Assembly (NCBI GenBank): GCA_029718625.1
Contig: CM056383.1
Span: 22,731,930 to 22,795,929, forward strand
Direction of reading: 5' to 3'
Source of the DNA: Synaphobranchus kaupii
Lineage: Eukaryota > Chordata > Actinopteri > Anguilliformes > Synaphobranchidae
Length of the DNA stretch: 64,000 nucleotides
The notes below the pieces were generated by a model. It was not told the origin of the DNA. It searched no databases and was given only the letters and a program-made list of their open reading frames with translations. The position numbers were made by a program, and so were the translations under genes. Below are positions 1-11,894 of the stretch, piece by piece. Each line of letters starts with the position of its first letter. Position 1 is the stretch's first letter.

Positions 1-552
1 GACCGTGAAATAAAAATGGTGGATCTCCGTTTTGTCTCGTAATTCATCGGAGAAAAGCGTAAAGTCACGTGGTGTGTAATCTCTGATTCGTAAAATAAGT
101 ACGAATTTTCGGGACTGGAATTTCGTAGAATAGATACGAATGGGCTGTGAGACCAGGTTGCAACTATGCTATGCCCAGTGGAGCTCCTGGCGATGACGAG
201 CACTGGCGCAGTCTGGATTTGTTTTCAGACTATGGGGCACATCCACCTCAAAAGGACGAGCCAACCACCAGCCCTCCACAATAGCTTCTTTGAACTTAAT
301 TTGGTTGATTATTTTGAAACAAAGGGTGCAATAAGATGGAAGACTTTCCACTGTTGCCAATGAAAAGCTGTTATGAGAGCTTGATGGACTAAGCAAGAAT
401 ATTTTATTTATCACCCATTCTTGACAATGAGAATTGGGATTAACAAGTCCTACTGATAACATTGGTGTTATATAATCCTCTTCGTTTAAAATAAAAAATT
501 TTATGAAAATGTTGAAAAGTTGAAAGTTGAAAGCACACTATAAAAAATGCCA
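1..552. other. Unassigned sequence with a possible old repeat fragment
   Basis: No gene is recognised here. The stretch around 170-290 (an 'actggcgcagtctg' motif followed by 'atggggcacatcca') resembles 2990-3045 ('actggcacagtctg' then 'gtggggctcatcca'), so both probably descend from one dispersed repeat. The short open frames on both strands overlap each other and show no domain. Confidence 0.3.
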
Positions 553-2163
553 TAAAAATATGGAGAGGAAACCGTGCCACAATGAAATTCAATCACAAAC
601 GGGACGAGGGGGGAAAACAATCGCCACAACGTATTGTTTTACAGTGAGCAGCACGAAGAAATAGTGCCATGTTGAAATGCAATGCATTGCTTTTCACTGT
701 GGACGTGAAGAGAACGTGCCACAATGAAAATCAAAATGATCATTTCATTGATTTGCATCTTGTTCAACTGCCATCCAGAAAAACAATTAGAAGGGATTAC
801 ATTACACATAATTGAATGATGAAATCGTGTCATACCACACCGAAATGCAAAGTGCCTCTATTTAATTTTCTTTAAGTCAATGCAGATATCGTGCCACTTG
901 TAAATGTAATCACTATCCAATCACGAGCTCTCTAGCAAACGGGGGCGAAGGTATACGAGAAGCAGTTCGTGCGAAACGGGCGCTTCCGTGAGAAACATCG
1001 CATAGTGCACATGCGTTTGTTTGCATTATCTAAAAAAATAATAATACACACAACTGACAGCACCTCTTTATAACGACAGCACCTCTTCATAACAACGCAA
1101 ACAACTGCAGAGATAATTTCATTTTAATTTTTCAAATAAGCAACTGAATTAATTTTTATGCGTGTCCAAAACCAAAATCCTATTTTTAGAAGTGGGAGCG
1201 CCGCTTCTGTTTCTGTTACATTGTTGAAACTATTCTATTTGTTGCTAAAATGAAGTGTTGTCTGGCTGAATACAGATGTAGATACCAAACTTTAATCTTG
1301 CATTGTCATGTGCTTCAGTGTGTCTTTAGAGATATGTGAACATCGTAGTGCATGCTTTTTTCACGGGCCGACGCAGACTGACCCTACGGGCAGTGCGACA
1401 TTTCCGTATAGTGAAACTAGATATGAAAGTAGACTATTTCAAACTGCTAAAACGAACTACTAAAACTGCTTGAGCCACGAGAGTGAGTGTGATTAATTGA
1501 GCCACGTATGGCCCAGACGGAGTCTAGCCACCACCACCCCATCCCGCCTACTACCCCTCACAGCCCTTGCAGTCCCCACCGTCCGTTGAACCCTACACAA
1601 ATGTGTCCCCCCTTACTCTCACCATCACATAAGGCCTGCCACTGTGACTGCACTGCCCGCCGGAGTACAAAGCCTTCCGCTGGTTAGCGCGTATGGCAAC
1701 CCCCTGATGGCAACGCCTGTCCTGATCGGCTCGATCAGATCTTGAGCTATCCGTGTTTTCCTCAACCACGCCCCCGTTTGCTAGAGAGCTCGTGATTGGA
1801 TAGTGATTACATTTACAAGTGGCACGATATCTGCATTGACTTAAAGAAAATTAAATAGAGGCACTTTGCATTTCGGTGTGGTATGGCACGATTTCATCAT
1901 TCAATTATGTGTAATGTAATCCCTTCTAATTGTTTTTCTGGATGGCAGTTGAACAAGATGCAAATCAATGAAACGATAATTTTGATTTTCATTGTGGCAC
2001 GTTCTCTTCACATCCACAGTGAAAAGCAATGCATTGCATTTCAACATGGCACTATTTCTTCGTGCTGCTCACTGTAAAACAATACGTTGTGGCGATTGTT
2101 TTCCTCCCTCGTCCCGTTTGTGATTGAATTTCATTGTGGCACGGTTTCCTCTCCATATAAAAA
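553..2163. mobile_element. Foldback element with ~390-bp inverted arms
   Basis: Positions 557-947 and 1769-2162 are inverted copies of each other and differ at only a few bases. They are separated by about 820 bp of unrelated sequence. The 64-residue open frames at 639-833 (minus) and 1883-2077 (plus) are the same sequence seen once in each arm, so they are not independent genes. The arms repeat the word 'gtggcac' many times. This is the shape of a foldback DNA transposon or of an inverted duplication. I saw no transposase and no clear target duplication, so the family is open. The central part holds a short tandem repeat near 1061-1100 built on 'acagcacctctt'. Confidence 0.75.
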
Positions 2164-2219
2164 GGCAGCAACGTTTACAGTGAAAAACCATTTAATGAAG
2201 GGGGGAAACTGTATGAATA

Positions 2220-2490
2220 CTGTTATTTAGCTGTATATGTGGCATGCAAAGGATATGCAACAAAATATTAAATATAATGACTTTATTTAAGTTTATGTTA
2301 ATTTGTCCAATTACTTTTGGTGCCCTAAAATTGGGGGGGGGGGGGGGCTAAAAATGTAAAGTGTAAAAATGGCTACAATTGCTACATGGTCCACCCGATA
2401 TGTATGTAAAAATCCTCAAATTAAAGCTGACAGTCTGCACTTTAACCTCATTGTCACTGTTCCCTTTCAAATCCAATGTGATTGTTAAGG
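2220..2490 (+). mobile_element. Tc1/mariner-like element remnant, non-coding 3' part
   Basis: The stretch contains 'ttacttttggtgccctaaaa', a G run at 2333-2347, and then text about leucine-rich 'cctcaaattaaagctgacag', which I recognise as the usual 3' non-coding part of fish Tc1-like elements. The left part ('gcatgcaaaggatatg') also occurs in the palindromic element at 9385-10556. It stops where the LTR fragment begins at 2494. No transposase remains. Confidence 0.45.
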
Positions 2491-2493
2491 CAG

Positions 2494-2706
2494 TGTTCAG
2501 GACGGGACCCAAATGCAAGACTCTGAGACAGAACTCGATGAAACTCCACCACAGAGAATATTTATTAGTTTCAGGAAAAAGCAGCAAGCAAGCAAGGCAT
2601 ACTAAAAGGATGAAGGGCTAGATACGGGGTTGGTGAACTAAGCGGGGCAGGAGAGGAGACAGAACGGGTCAGAGCAGGCAGGAGGCAGGAGGCTGCTAAT
2701 TTGGAA
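2494..2706 (-). mobile_element. Gypsy-like LTR fragment, 3' end only
   Basis: Read on the minus strand, this ends with an AATAAA-type signal, then 'cttgcatttgggtccc' and a terminal CA. The same ending ('ctgcatttgggtc') closes the LTRs at 10777-11637 and 20236-21138. The 5' part of the LTR is missing. It cuts into the Tc1-like remnant on its left. Confidence 0.5.
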
Positions 2707-2819
2707 TGGCCAACTGTCTTCAACCTGTGTTCATGCGCAAACCTGACTGTAGAGTGTAGAAATATGTGGTGTTGCCAGTCTGCTTATGTTCACACCACAG
2801 ACTATAGCTAAACACAAGT

Positions 2820-3377
2820 GGAATCAGAGGAAGACCTTTCATACAGGGCTTTAACATGCAGTCCACCGGCACGCGATCGACTAGCAGGAGGTCGCTAGAC
2901 ATTGATGAAACGCGGACCCCTAACCATCCCATACTCTGGACAATGCAATCGACAATTGCACATCACCCTAGGGAGCTACCAGCCACAGTCGGCACTGGCA
3001 CAGTCTGCATTAGATCAGAGACCGTGGGGCTCATCCATGTACAACAACGTGGTGGCTTTACGGAATGAGCCACTAGCAACAGTATTTAAGGACAGCAGTA
3101 CTTTGATTGGAGAGTTCCCCATACTGACCCAGCAACAGCTCTTACAGTAGCAACTCTCCCAGGAGTTCTCCCATCCAAAGAACTAACCAATCCCATGCCT
3201 ACTTCAGCAGTTTGACAGGAGAATGCTTCATTGTCACATGTCTCCACATTGGTTTGAGGATGTACCATTAGAATCGGGGCAAGACCTTTTGCATGTGGCT
3301 TTAACATGCAGTCCACTGGCACCCGGTTGACCAGCGGGGGTCGCTAGAAAGCAATGAAACGTGGACCCCTAACCGAT
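2820..3377 (+). repeat. Pair of ~107-bp direct repeats
   Basis: Positions 2820-2927 and 3270-3377 align in the same direction. Both contain 'gctttaacatgcagtcca', a 'gtcgctag' and 'ggacccctaacc'. About 340 bp lie between the copies. There is no recognisable protein. This could be two units of an old tandem array or two insertions of one dispersed repeat. Confidence 0.7.
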
Positions 3378-4896
3378 TGGACCCTCAGGTACAGTGTAAA
3401 CAAGTGGGTTTTCAGTCCTGCATTGTGATGCAATGTTGCTCTGCCATCCATTGAGTCATCAGCAATGAACTACCAATGATGATGTGAGACTGGTCAGAGG
3501 TTAATTAAATTATGCCAAAATGCTTTCCAGGCTGTCTTGGGACAGAAAGGGGATATGTGGTCCCCTCTGACGTTTATGGTAATAAAGGCTTCAAGGCCCA
3601 TTTAGAGTGTAATATATTTGACAGGAAGATGTCTCCGATGGGAAAGACAGATGGGATATTTCCCTGGGACAAGGCCCTCCTACATGAGGATGGGTACTGA
3701 ACTGGAACTGTGTTCATTAAGGACCATCAAGGATCCCTCTCCAATCACATCCGCTGGCCGTGCGTGTCTTTAAAATGACCTATGGCACCCTACTTTATAC
3801 AACCCGGAAATTGATGGTTAAATTTTCCTATGAAAAACTGCCAACTTATCGTACATGTGATTGCCATAATGAGTTACTTTTTTCTTCTCATTCAATGGTA
3901 ATGATTATCCATTGAGAGTAATGCCTCAGTGTATACTGCCATGTGATTTTGCCAGTAAGGGCCACAATAGAAGTAAGTGCTATCCCTATATTGATCTTAA
4001 AGGTATTAACCTTAGTAATGTATACAGCTGTTACTTTGACTGGGTATGTGTTGCTAACTTGTCAAATAAACATATATGCGTAGGTTGGACAGGGAAACAG
4101 GGAGATATGTCACCCCCAATATTTTCATATGAATTCATTACTAGACTAGCTAGTATGCTTGTGAGACTGGATGTTTGACTACACAAGACTAGGTGGTCCA
4201 GCAGTGTGTCTCCACGAAAGGTGAAATAAAAGCTACGCCTGTTAATAAAACAAACAAACAAACCAAATCACACACTGTTAAAATACTGCAAAGAAGATCA
4301 AGAAGTGGTAAACAAAAAATTATGAAAAGTGTGGAGGGAAGTGTTTTTTTCTGACTTTGGATGCGTAAATAATTACAGTGAATTAGAAAAACCTCAGAGA
4401 TTTAATTTATTTGCAGCAGGCAGTGTGTCATCGCTGGCGTACACCCGCTGAGCAGGGTTAATCTGTTAGGTGCTGGTGGAGGGACGAGGTCTTAATCCCT
4501 AAAGAGAAATTCCTGCGGAAAAGTGAGATTGTCAGGCTTAAAGTTGGGCACGGTCTCCTGAGGTAGGACGACTGAAACCATGCCTGTTTCCCGTCCAAAC
4601 CCATCAGACAGAGGCAGGCAATTACTCTACCCTGCCCTCACTCCTCACTCTTTGATGTCACCGGCCAGCTGAGTTTGTGACTCTGGACACATTAATCTCT
4701 ATATAGCTGAATTGGAAGTTGTTACACCTCCAGCACTTTACAAAAATGTATTGTTTTTTTTTTAATCACAGTGGTTGGTACTGATATAGTCTGTCTGTCC
4801 TTTTGGCCTTTTCTCTCTTTTGTTGTCCTCAGCGCAGGATGGCGTCAGAGCTCAGCAGTAGCAGAAAATGTCTGCCTCTGAGTTATTTTCCAGAAC
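3378..4896. other. Unassigned non-coding stretch
   Basis: I see no domain, RNA gene or terminal repeat here. Open frames of 62-88 residues (3512-3700, 3912-4178) have no recognisable motif and no splice context that would link them. Confidence 0.3.
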
Positions 4897-5035
4897 GTGG
4901 CATGTTATACCTCCATCTGAAGGGTGGGGAGAAGGGCTGCAATGTGTCATACTACGCAAAATCACGGGGTGGTCTGTGTGTGGGTGTGTTTGTGTGTGTT
5001 ATTTGTGCATGTCTGTCGGTGTGTATGTGTGTGTA

Positions 5036-5078
<43 letters not shown>

Positions 5079-5650
5079 GTTTGTGTATGTGTTTGTTGTG
5101 TGTGCATGCCTGCATGTGTGTTAGACAAAAAATGGCTTTTGGAAGCAGTACATTATTGGTGTTCACAACTTGGGCTAAAGATGGTATAGTGAATTAGTTT
5201 TCAATAGTACAAAATAGTGACACAAGGCCAAGAAACCCAAATGACAATCACAGACACACTCACACTTATGTAAGCAAGGACACGTAAAGTTAAACACAAA
5301 GATGCACACCCTCCCACAAATGTAGACAGACAGACAGACAGACAGACACACACACACACACACACACACACAGGCTTTCACTCCTCTTATTAGGGGACCG
5401 AGCAGCATAGCTGCTGGTACCTAATTGTTTTTGTTCTGATTCTTTTTTTTCTTTTTTTTTCCTCCCCTTTCACCTAAAATTCCTGTGAGCTGGTTTGGCC
5501 TAGAATCATCAAACTTGGCAGGCTTGTTGGGATTTCCAAACTCTTGGATCCTCAGACTGTGATTTTGGCCACACAGACCGTGATTTTGCGTGGTATGACA
5601 CATTGCAGCCCTTCTCCCCGCCCTTCAGATGGAGGTATAACACGCCCACT
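4897..5650. repeat. Inverted repeat with opposed microsatellites inside
   Basis: The left arm (4897-4983) and right arm (5572-5650) are reverse complements with few differences; both carry 'ggaggtataac' or its complement and 'attttgcg'. A GT-rich tract follows the left arm (about 4975-5120, purest at 5041-5072) and a CA tract lies in the right half (5347-5372, next to a GACA run at 5327-5346). The whole block could fold into a long hairpin. Confidence 0.75.
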
Positions 5651-5691
5651 GTTGACACCCCCGTTTCACCTACAGTCACAAAATGTGGGAT

Positions 5692-5760
5692 ACAGTTGGC
5701 TTTCCATGCGTTAGGTTAGTGGTTCGATTCCCGCTTGGTACCAATGGCTAAGTTAATGTT
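5692..5760 (+). mobile_element. Possible tRNA-derived SINE fragment
   Basis: 'ggttcgattcccg' at 5721-5733 fits the RNA polymerase III B box. A matching A box at the usual distance is not convincing and the cloverleaf cannot be drawn, so this is at most a SINE head or a tRNA-like relic. Confidence 0.3.
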
Positions 5761-5875
5761 TGGCAAAATTAACACCTTTTTATTGCAAAGGTTAATAAAT
5801 TGAACAGTATTAACTGTTCACTGTTTCACTTGTACTTAAAAGACGTTAATGGCCGCCAACGTTAATGGCCAGTCC

Positions 5876-7145
5876 TGTAACGTTCCGTTCCCATCCTGTT
5901 CGTTCTCCGTATTTTGCCCTCTCCCTCCGTGTCATGTTTGACTTCCTTTGTCCGTGTTTTTCCCCGTGCTGCAGACTGGGCGTGTTCCCTCCGTTTGTTC
6001 TACTCCATTTCTCCACTCCTGTCTCAGCCTATCCCCTCTTTCCATTTCTGCATACATTCCTCACACTCCGCTCTGTTCAATCACCCACTCATACTCTTGC
6101 ACGCTTTCCTAATTGATACCAATTACACTCCCTATTTAACCCACCTGCTGTCTGCTATCCAGTGCCAGTTCATTAACTTTGTTCGACTCTGTAACTTCGT
6201 TCGTTTGTATCCTGGTCATGTTAATCCCCTTGTCTAGTCAGCTTGCACAGTTTGGTTTAGTATTTGGTGTTCGTTCACCCTGCTTAATCGTGCAAACCAT
6301 TTTTCAACAGTTTGGTTCTGTCTCGGTGCTTAGGGCACACTGCCTACTGCTGATTATCTAGTCTGTCCTGTGTTGATGCGGCTCTACCTGCCGCGCCTTA
6401 TCTGCCTTGCTAACCAGTACTCTGTTATTGTCTGCCAGTCTGCAGTTGTTCGCTATTCCCTGTTTGTGTTGCGGTACCACCGCTTCCCACCTGACGTTGT
6501 GCCCGCAGCAGGGCGTTCTGCTCCTCCATTCTACAGCTGTTCCTGCGTCTGGCCGTGGCTACCGCCAGTGTTACGGTTCCGGTTGCACTTGCTGCTGTTT
6601 GCCCTACTGCCTCATCCGGGCCAACTCAAGGTCTGCTGCACTATCCTGCCCTGCCGTATCTGCCGCTACCCCTTCCTCTGTTTCTACTACCCGATTGCCT
6701 GTTACCAGTATCACCCCGGTCTTCCCTACTCTAACTTCATGCATAACCATAACCGGCTTGTCTGTTATTTATGTCCTCCCTCGCTTCAGGAGACAAGTTT
6801 GAAGCACAAGTTATTGCATGCCTAGCGCTCCCCCTATCTGTCCCGTCTGTCCCGTCTGTCCAGATCTGCAAAGACTCCCGGGTGATCCGTCTAGTCCAGT
6901 CCCGGTGTGGGATACTCCTGTGAGACCCGCACAGTCCAGTTCCGGTTTGGAACATCCTGTGTTCCAGTCAAGTCCAGCTCCGGCTTGGAGCAAACTGTAG
7001 TCCCGGAGATTCTCCGGACTTAATTATTGCTGTGTATTGTCTGTGTACAGCTTGGGACTGCCACAAGCTATAATAAACTACCTTTTCCTGTACCTCTGCC
7101 TCCTTGTCGTGCACTTAGGTTCAGCCCGTGTACAGGGTCGTGACA
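5876..7145 (+). mobile_element. Solo LTR, Gypsy-like (LTR 1)
   Basis: The segment starts TGTAACG and ends GTGACA, the TG...CA pattern of LTRs. It is flanked by agtcc (5871-5875) and ggtcc (7146-7150), a 5-bp target duplication with one change. It is pyrimidine-rich throughout, with an AATAAA-like signal near 7070, and shares 'ctgcagactgggcgtg' with the other LTRs of the window. No internal region or second LTR is next to it, so it is a solo LTR. The long open frames across it (such as 6370-6825) are by-products of the pyrimidine bias. Confidence 0.7.
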
Positions 7146-7154
7146 GGTCCTGTA

Positions 7155-7612
7155 ACTTACGATACTACCGACCAACGAAAGATTTACAGCAGGTCACGTT
7201 TACGCAGTTGGCTATGGGAACAAGTATCCATTTGTCAGACACAGAAAATAAAGTTTTCACGCGAAATATGATCTGGTACAGAGCGCGTTGTTGCAGTAAT
7301 GTAAAAAATCAATTCATAACTGCCATTGGCTACATGTTTTGAACTAACATTTCTTTTCAAACATCGTCACTAGTCTCAATCTCACACAAAAGCCGACATC
7401 CGTCTATGTGTAAGCCTACCTATGTTGTCCTATTGCGGTTTAGCGGGTAACATTTCTTGATTCATTTGCGACAAAGAGGATGTGCACTTCAGCTCTGTTC
7501 GGGTTACGGTTTTCACACAACACAATGTCACCATAAAAATGAAGTAGGCTACTAGGAAAATGAAGAGTTTACGATAATACGCAAGCCCTTACGGGATCGG
7601 GTTTAGATACAA
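7155..7612 (-). repeat. Diverged copy (D) of the composite-repeat body
   Basis: The reverse complement aligns with the body of copy B around 40,630-40,990. Shared landmarks are 'tttatggtgacattgtgtt', 'tgtgtgagatt', 'acatgtagccaatggca' and 'tgacaaatgg'. It is more diverged than copies A-C and lacks the foldback head. Confidence 0.6.
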
Positions 7613-9384
7613 TGGCAAAAGCCCTGATTAGAAACAAACATTTGCTTTTTGGGTCTAGAGCTGTCTACCATTTTGCAGTCTGTGTTTGACAAATGCTGCT
7701 CATGCCGCTCGGTCCCCAGGAATCGCTGCTTGCAACTATATTATTATTTTTTGCTTAAAATTTATGGTCTAACCACACAATCTCTTGTAGAATCTACTTT
7801 CTCAAATTCCCTCCAAATTTAACAGTTCATACAGGAAATGTGTGGTGTGGTTGGAAAACAGCTGTTTTCCACCATGGAAAGAATGCAAGTGAGACTGTCA
7901 CAGGCATATTGAACAGAGCCAGGAGAAGTAATGGCTTCTGAACGAGTGCTTTCCTTCTGCTGCAGAGCTGATCATTGGTCCGAACCTCCTCCTGATCTTT
8001 CAAGTGTAGCTGGGGGGTTGAGTCGTACACCCCAGCACCCCCATTTCAAACTCTGTCACCTCTCTGACACTTCGCATCCCCAGTGCTACAGCTGGGCTTT
8101 AGCGGGAAGACCGAAAGGTGTGAAGGCCATCCCATAATGTGTAAACGGTAAGAACGGAAAGGCCAGAGGAGCATCGCATCGAGGCATCCATCATTTTGAG
8201 TAATGCAGTTAATTAAACGCCTCTGACGTCTCCTCGTCACGTGGTCTCATCCCCGCTCTCTGTCACTGTCACCGCAGCACAGTTGGCCTAATGAGCCGTA
8301 GAGCTGAAATGTGGATCAAACATAAATAAATAAATAAATCCCTCCATGGCTTTCCACTCACATTAATTCAGGCCATTTTGATTTTGAGTCTGTTTATTTG
8401 TTGAAACCCATAGGTTTCTGGTGCATACGCATAATTTATAATATTATACATCTATTGCAGAGGTTTGTAACCCTGGTCTTGAATAACAACAGGAACTGCA
8501 GTTTTTTAAAAAATTTCTTCTCAGCGCTTAATTAAGGCAGTCCATTACATTGTTACCTCGTTCCACCTGCTTTTTTGGGCTTACCCTGCAGCTCTCCAGG
8601 ACCAGGGCTGCAGACCTTAGATCTACAGTTAATATTTTTATATTATTCATTTATACATTTGGCCATTTACTGAAATTTACTGTTAGTATCTTATCAAGGG
8701 CGCAACAGCTGTGCTTCATCAGGGACGTGAACCTAAAACCTTTAGGTTACAAGTCCAGCTTAACGCATGGCTATGCACACTGAAGCTCAACAGGGAAACC
8801 ATTCAGAACAGTGATAAAAGAAAAAAAAACCTTTTGCACAGTAGTGCCGGCTGAAGGCTAGCAGAAAAATGGTCTTTTCAGAGGAAAGAAAAGAAAATCA
8901 ATGGTGAGATTAAAGGTGGAGTCCTATTATGTAACATGGAGTTGGCAATTAAATGAATTGGCACCTTGTGCAGAGACTGCAAACAGCTCTGTTCAAGGCT
9001 ATTGATTCACTGAAGAATCTCTGCCAGTTAAATATAAAAAGCCATTCCAGGACGCGGATCAAGGAGACGCGTGGAAATAAGCATTTCAGAGATTCACCCA
9101 TTCAAGCCATTCTGAGATTCAGGATCTCTCATTCTAAAGACTGTTGGTGGAATATAATTGCAAAGTTCCCTGGTTGCAAATGGATGATATGAAAACAAAG
9201 TTTTTGCCCTTAGTTTTGGTTATGGCACAAACATTTTGAGACATATAGGCAAGCTTCAGAAGAAGGTGGAAAATTCCAGCCAAGTAAGTAATCGCGGACA
9301 AACGCGTCTCCAGTGCATCAGGACATTATTTTCCAGCCCCAGCCGCGCCTCATTTTCAAACTGTATTTTTTGCCTAAAGTGATA
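7613..9384. other. Unassigned non-coding stretch with a repeat relic
   Basis: Apart from the SINE-like relic at 8640-8790, I see no gene or element. A TAAA microsatellite lies at about 8323-8338. Short open frames on both strands overlap and carry no motif. Confidence 0.3.
8640..8790 (-). mobile_element. SINE/L2-tail-like relic
   Basis: The pattern 'acatttggccatttac' followed by 'gtgaacctaaaacctttagg' and 'acaagtccagc' matches the layout of the widespread fish repeat that reads tail, then inverted B-box-like sequence. It is degenerate, and the assignment rests on recognition of the layout only. Confidence 0.35.
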
Positions 9385-10556
9385 CAGTTGCGGCCACTAT
9401 TATTGACACCCCCTGTAAAGATGAGCAAAAAGGGTTATAAAAAATTCACCGTTTGGTGAATTAGCTTAATCTCACACTGAAAAAACAAGAAGAATCCAAC
9501 CTTTAATTGACGTTAATTTATTATGAGAAAAAAAAATCCCACATCAAGAAATAATTATTTTTAACAAAACCACATTGGCCACAATTATTGGCACCCCTGC
9601 ATTTATATATAGAATAAAGTAATAATTTTTAAATATTTGGTCACATATCCTTTGCATGCCATGACTTCCTGATGTCTGTGACCCAACAACATCAAAAGAC
9701 TCTTGATATCTTATTTTCTGGTACTCTTACAAGCGATACTATAACATCTCTGCATTTGAATGGATCTCTATGGGAATTGGGGGGTGGGACTAGATTTAGC
9801 TGTAACTTATGCTGGAACAGTATGGAATACATGGTTGGTAAAATGGCTGTAAGTCAACAAGGGTCTGAGGTATCAAACAAGCCTTAAACAATCACTCTGC
9901 TGCCAGATATGCAGTAGATATGGATGGATCACTTTAAGGGTTGTTTCTCCTGACAAATTTTCCTATTGAACTCTATGGAAAAATAAGTCAGGAGAAGAAA
10001 CCCTTCAAGTTATTCATCCATATCTACTGCATATCTGGCAACAGAGTGATGGATTAAAGCTTGTTTGATACGTCAGACCCTTGATGACTTACAGCCATTT
10101 AGCCAACCATGTGTTCCATACTGTTCCAGTGTAATTTACAGCTAAATCTAGACCCACCCCCCAATTCCCATAGAGATCCATTCAAATGCAGAGATGTTAT
10201 AGTATCGCTTGTAAGAGTACCAGAAAATAAGATATCAAGAGTCTTTTGATGTTGTTGGGTCACAGACATCAGGAAGTCATGGCATGCAAAGGATATGTGA
10301 CCAAATATTAAAAATTATTACTTTATTCTATATATAAATGCAGGGGTGCCAATAATTGTGGCCAATGTGGTTTTGTTAAAAATAATTATTTCTTGGTGTG
10401 GGATTTTTTTTTCTCATAATAAATTAACGTCAATTAAAGGTTGGATTCTTTTTGTTTTTTCAGTGTGAGATTAAGCTAATTCACCAAACGGTGAATTTTT
10501 TATAACCCTTTTTGCTCATCTTTACAGGGGGGTGCCAATAATAGTGGCCGCGACTG
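9385..10556. mobile_element. Near-perfect palindromic MITE flanked by TA
   Basis: The left arm (9385-9954) and right arm (9987-10556) are 570 bp each and almost perfect reverse complements around a 32-bp loop. TA flanks both ends (9383-9384 and 10557-10558), the target duplication of the Tc1/mariner superfamily. The tips read CAGTTGCGGCCACTATTATT and its complement. No transposase is encoded; the 71-residue frame at 9672-9887 only reads one arm. The whole element could form one hairpin. Confidence 0.85.
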
Positions 10557-10776
10557 TAAATGCAAACGATGTAATAACCGATGACCAACGCCAAAATCAA
10601 CCCGCGCACTTGTCTCTCCATTGTGAAATCACAGCGAAATTACTTGTGGTGCACTATAGTGGTGCGTTGTCTGCTCTTCTACTTCCCGGAGTTTCTTTCG
10701 AGTTTTCCCGCATGGAAATTCTGACCAATTGGAGAGCAGTTCAACCATTTAAAAGCAGTTTTCATATCAACAGTAA

Positions 10777-11637
10777 TGTCACATCTGCCATTTCCCTCCA
10801 GTTCACCTTCCTTTCGTTTCTCTTGTTTTCCCATTCCTCATGTTTCATGTAGTGTTTTTCAGTTCACCCTGTCTGTCTTGTTCCGTGTTTGTGCAGGCTG
10901 GGCGTGGTTCCCTGTTTTGTTCCTTGTTTTCTCCCTGTATCATTTAGACTATCACTCTCCCCCTCTGCTTGCATTCCGCACACACTTTAATTATTCCATC
11001 AGTACTCTAACCTGTTCCTCACTCTATTTTAACTCCCCAGTTTCATTCACTCATTGCCAGTTTGTTGTTTGTCTCAGCTCCGTCTAGACATTCCCCGGCC
11101 ATTCTGTCTGTTTTGCAATTCTACCTAAATCAAATCAAATCAATATTTATTTATATAGTGTATTTCACAACTAGTTGTCACAATGCACTTCACAGAAAAA
11201 CCCAGCCTAAACCCCCCACAAGAGCAAGCCAAAGGCAACAGTGGCAAGGAAAAACTCCCTGGTGTAACTAGGAAGAAACCTTGGGAGGAACCAGACTCAA
11301 GGGGGAACCCATCCTCCTCTGGTTGGCTCAGGGTCTAGGGTTTAAAGTCCAGCATGGTCAAAACAGCCAATGTCCATGATAATAGAATTTGCAGCAGCTA
11401 GATGACCTGTTTGTTGTCTGTTCCTCGCTCCAGCCCATCCTGCCTGCTTCCCATCCTGTTTGCTCCTGCCCCGTCTCCTGCCCAGCCCTGTTTATCTTAC
11501 CAACTCTGTTTCCAGTCCGTCACCTAGCCTTCCCTGTTTCATTGTCTTTTGCTGACCACTCTAATAAATATACTCCTTTCGGAGTTTTGCCTGAGTCTGT
11601 CTCTGAGTCCTGCATTTGGGTCGAAACCAGTGTTACA
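10777..11637 (+). mobile_element. Gypsy-like LTR (LTR 2) with an insertion
   Basis: It starts TGTCAC and ends GTGTTACA, carries 'gtgcaggctgggcgtgg' as in the other LTRs, an AATAAA signal near 11563, and the closing 'ctgcatttgggtc'. A dispersed repeat at about 11122-11400 interrupts it. I do not see a target duplication at the ends I chose, so they are less certain than for the other LTRs. Confidence 0.55.
11122..11400 (+). repeat. Dispersed teleost repeat inside LTR 2
   Basis: The text 'atttatttatatagtg', then 'ggcaaggaaaaactccct', then 'aggaagaaaccttgggagga' is a very common fish repeat known from many 3' ends and introns. It encodes no protein. It sits within an LTR that otherwise continues on both sides, so it inserted later. 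Confidence 0.6.
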
Positions 11638-11860
11638 TTTAGCAGACACACCAGAGTGATTTGCAAAACTTACATTATGCTTATATGCAAACCCGTTATG
11701 CAGCAAGATGTTTATTGAAGCAAATCAGGCGGTGTACCTGCCTTAAGGGTAGCAGTGGTAGCAGCAGTGCCCCACCAGGGAATCAAACCTATAACCTTAG
11801 CATTGCAAGCCTGGTTCCCTAACCTTAATGCTACACTGTCATCATCACCTTTCCCCTTGT
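11638..11860 (-). mobile_element. tRNA-derived SINE relic with L2-like tail
   Basis: On the minus strand the right end holds a B-box-like 'aggtttgattccc' (around 11780). The left end holds a degenerate 'acatttagcagac' tail, the complement of the L2 tail ending used by several fish SINEs. It directly abuts LTR 2. Confidence 0.45.
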
Positions 11861-11894
11861 TCACCTTTCATTACATTGCACATGGAATTTGCAA

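Noticed and set aside
6370..6825. 151-residue open frame in LTR 1
   Set aside because: It lies in pyrimidine-rich LTR sequence, overlaps other frames of the same length, has no domain and crosses no splice signals.
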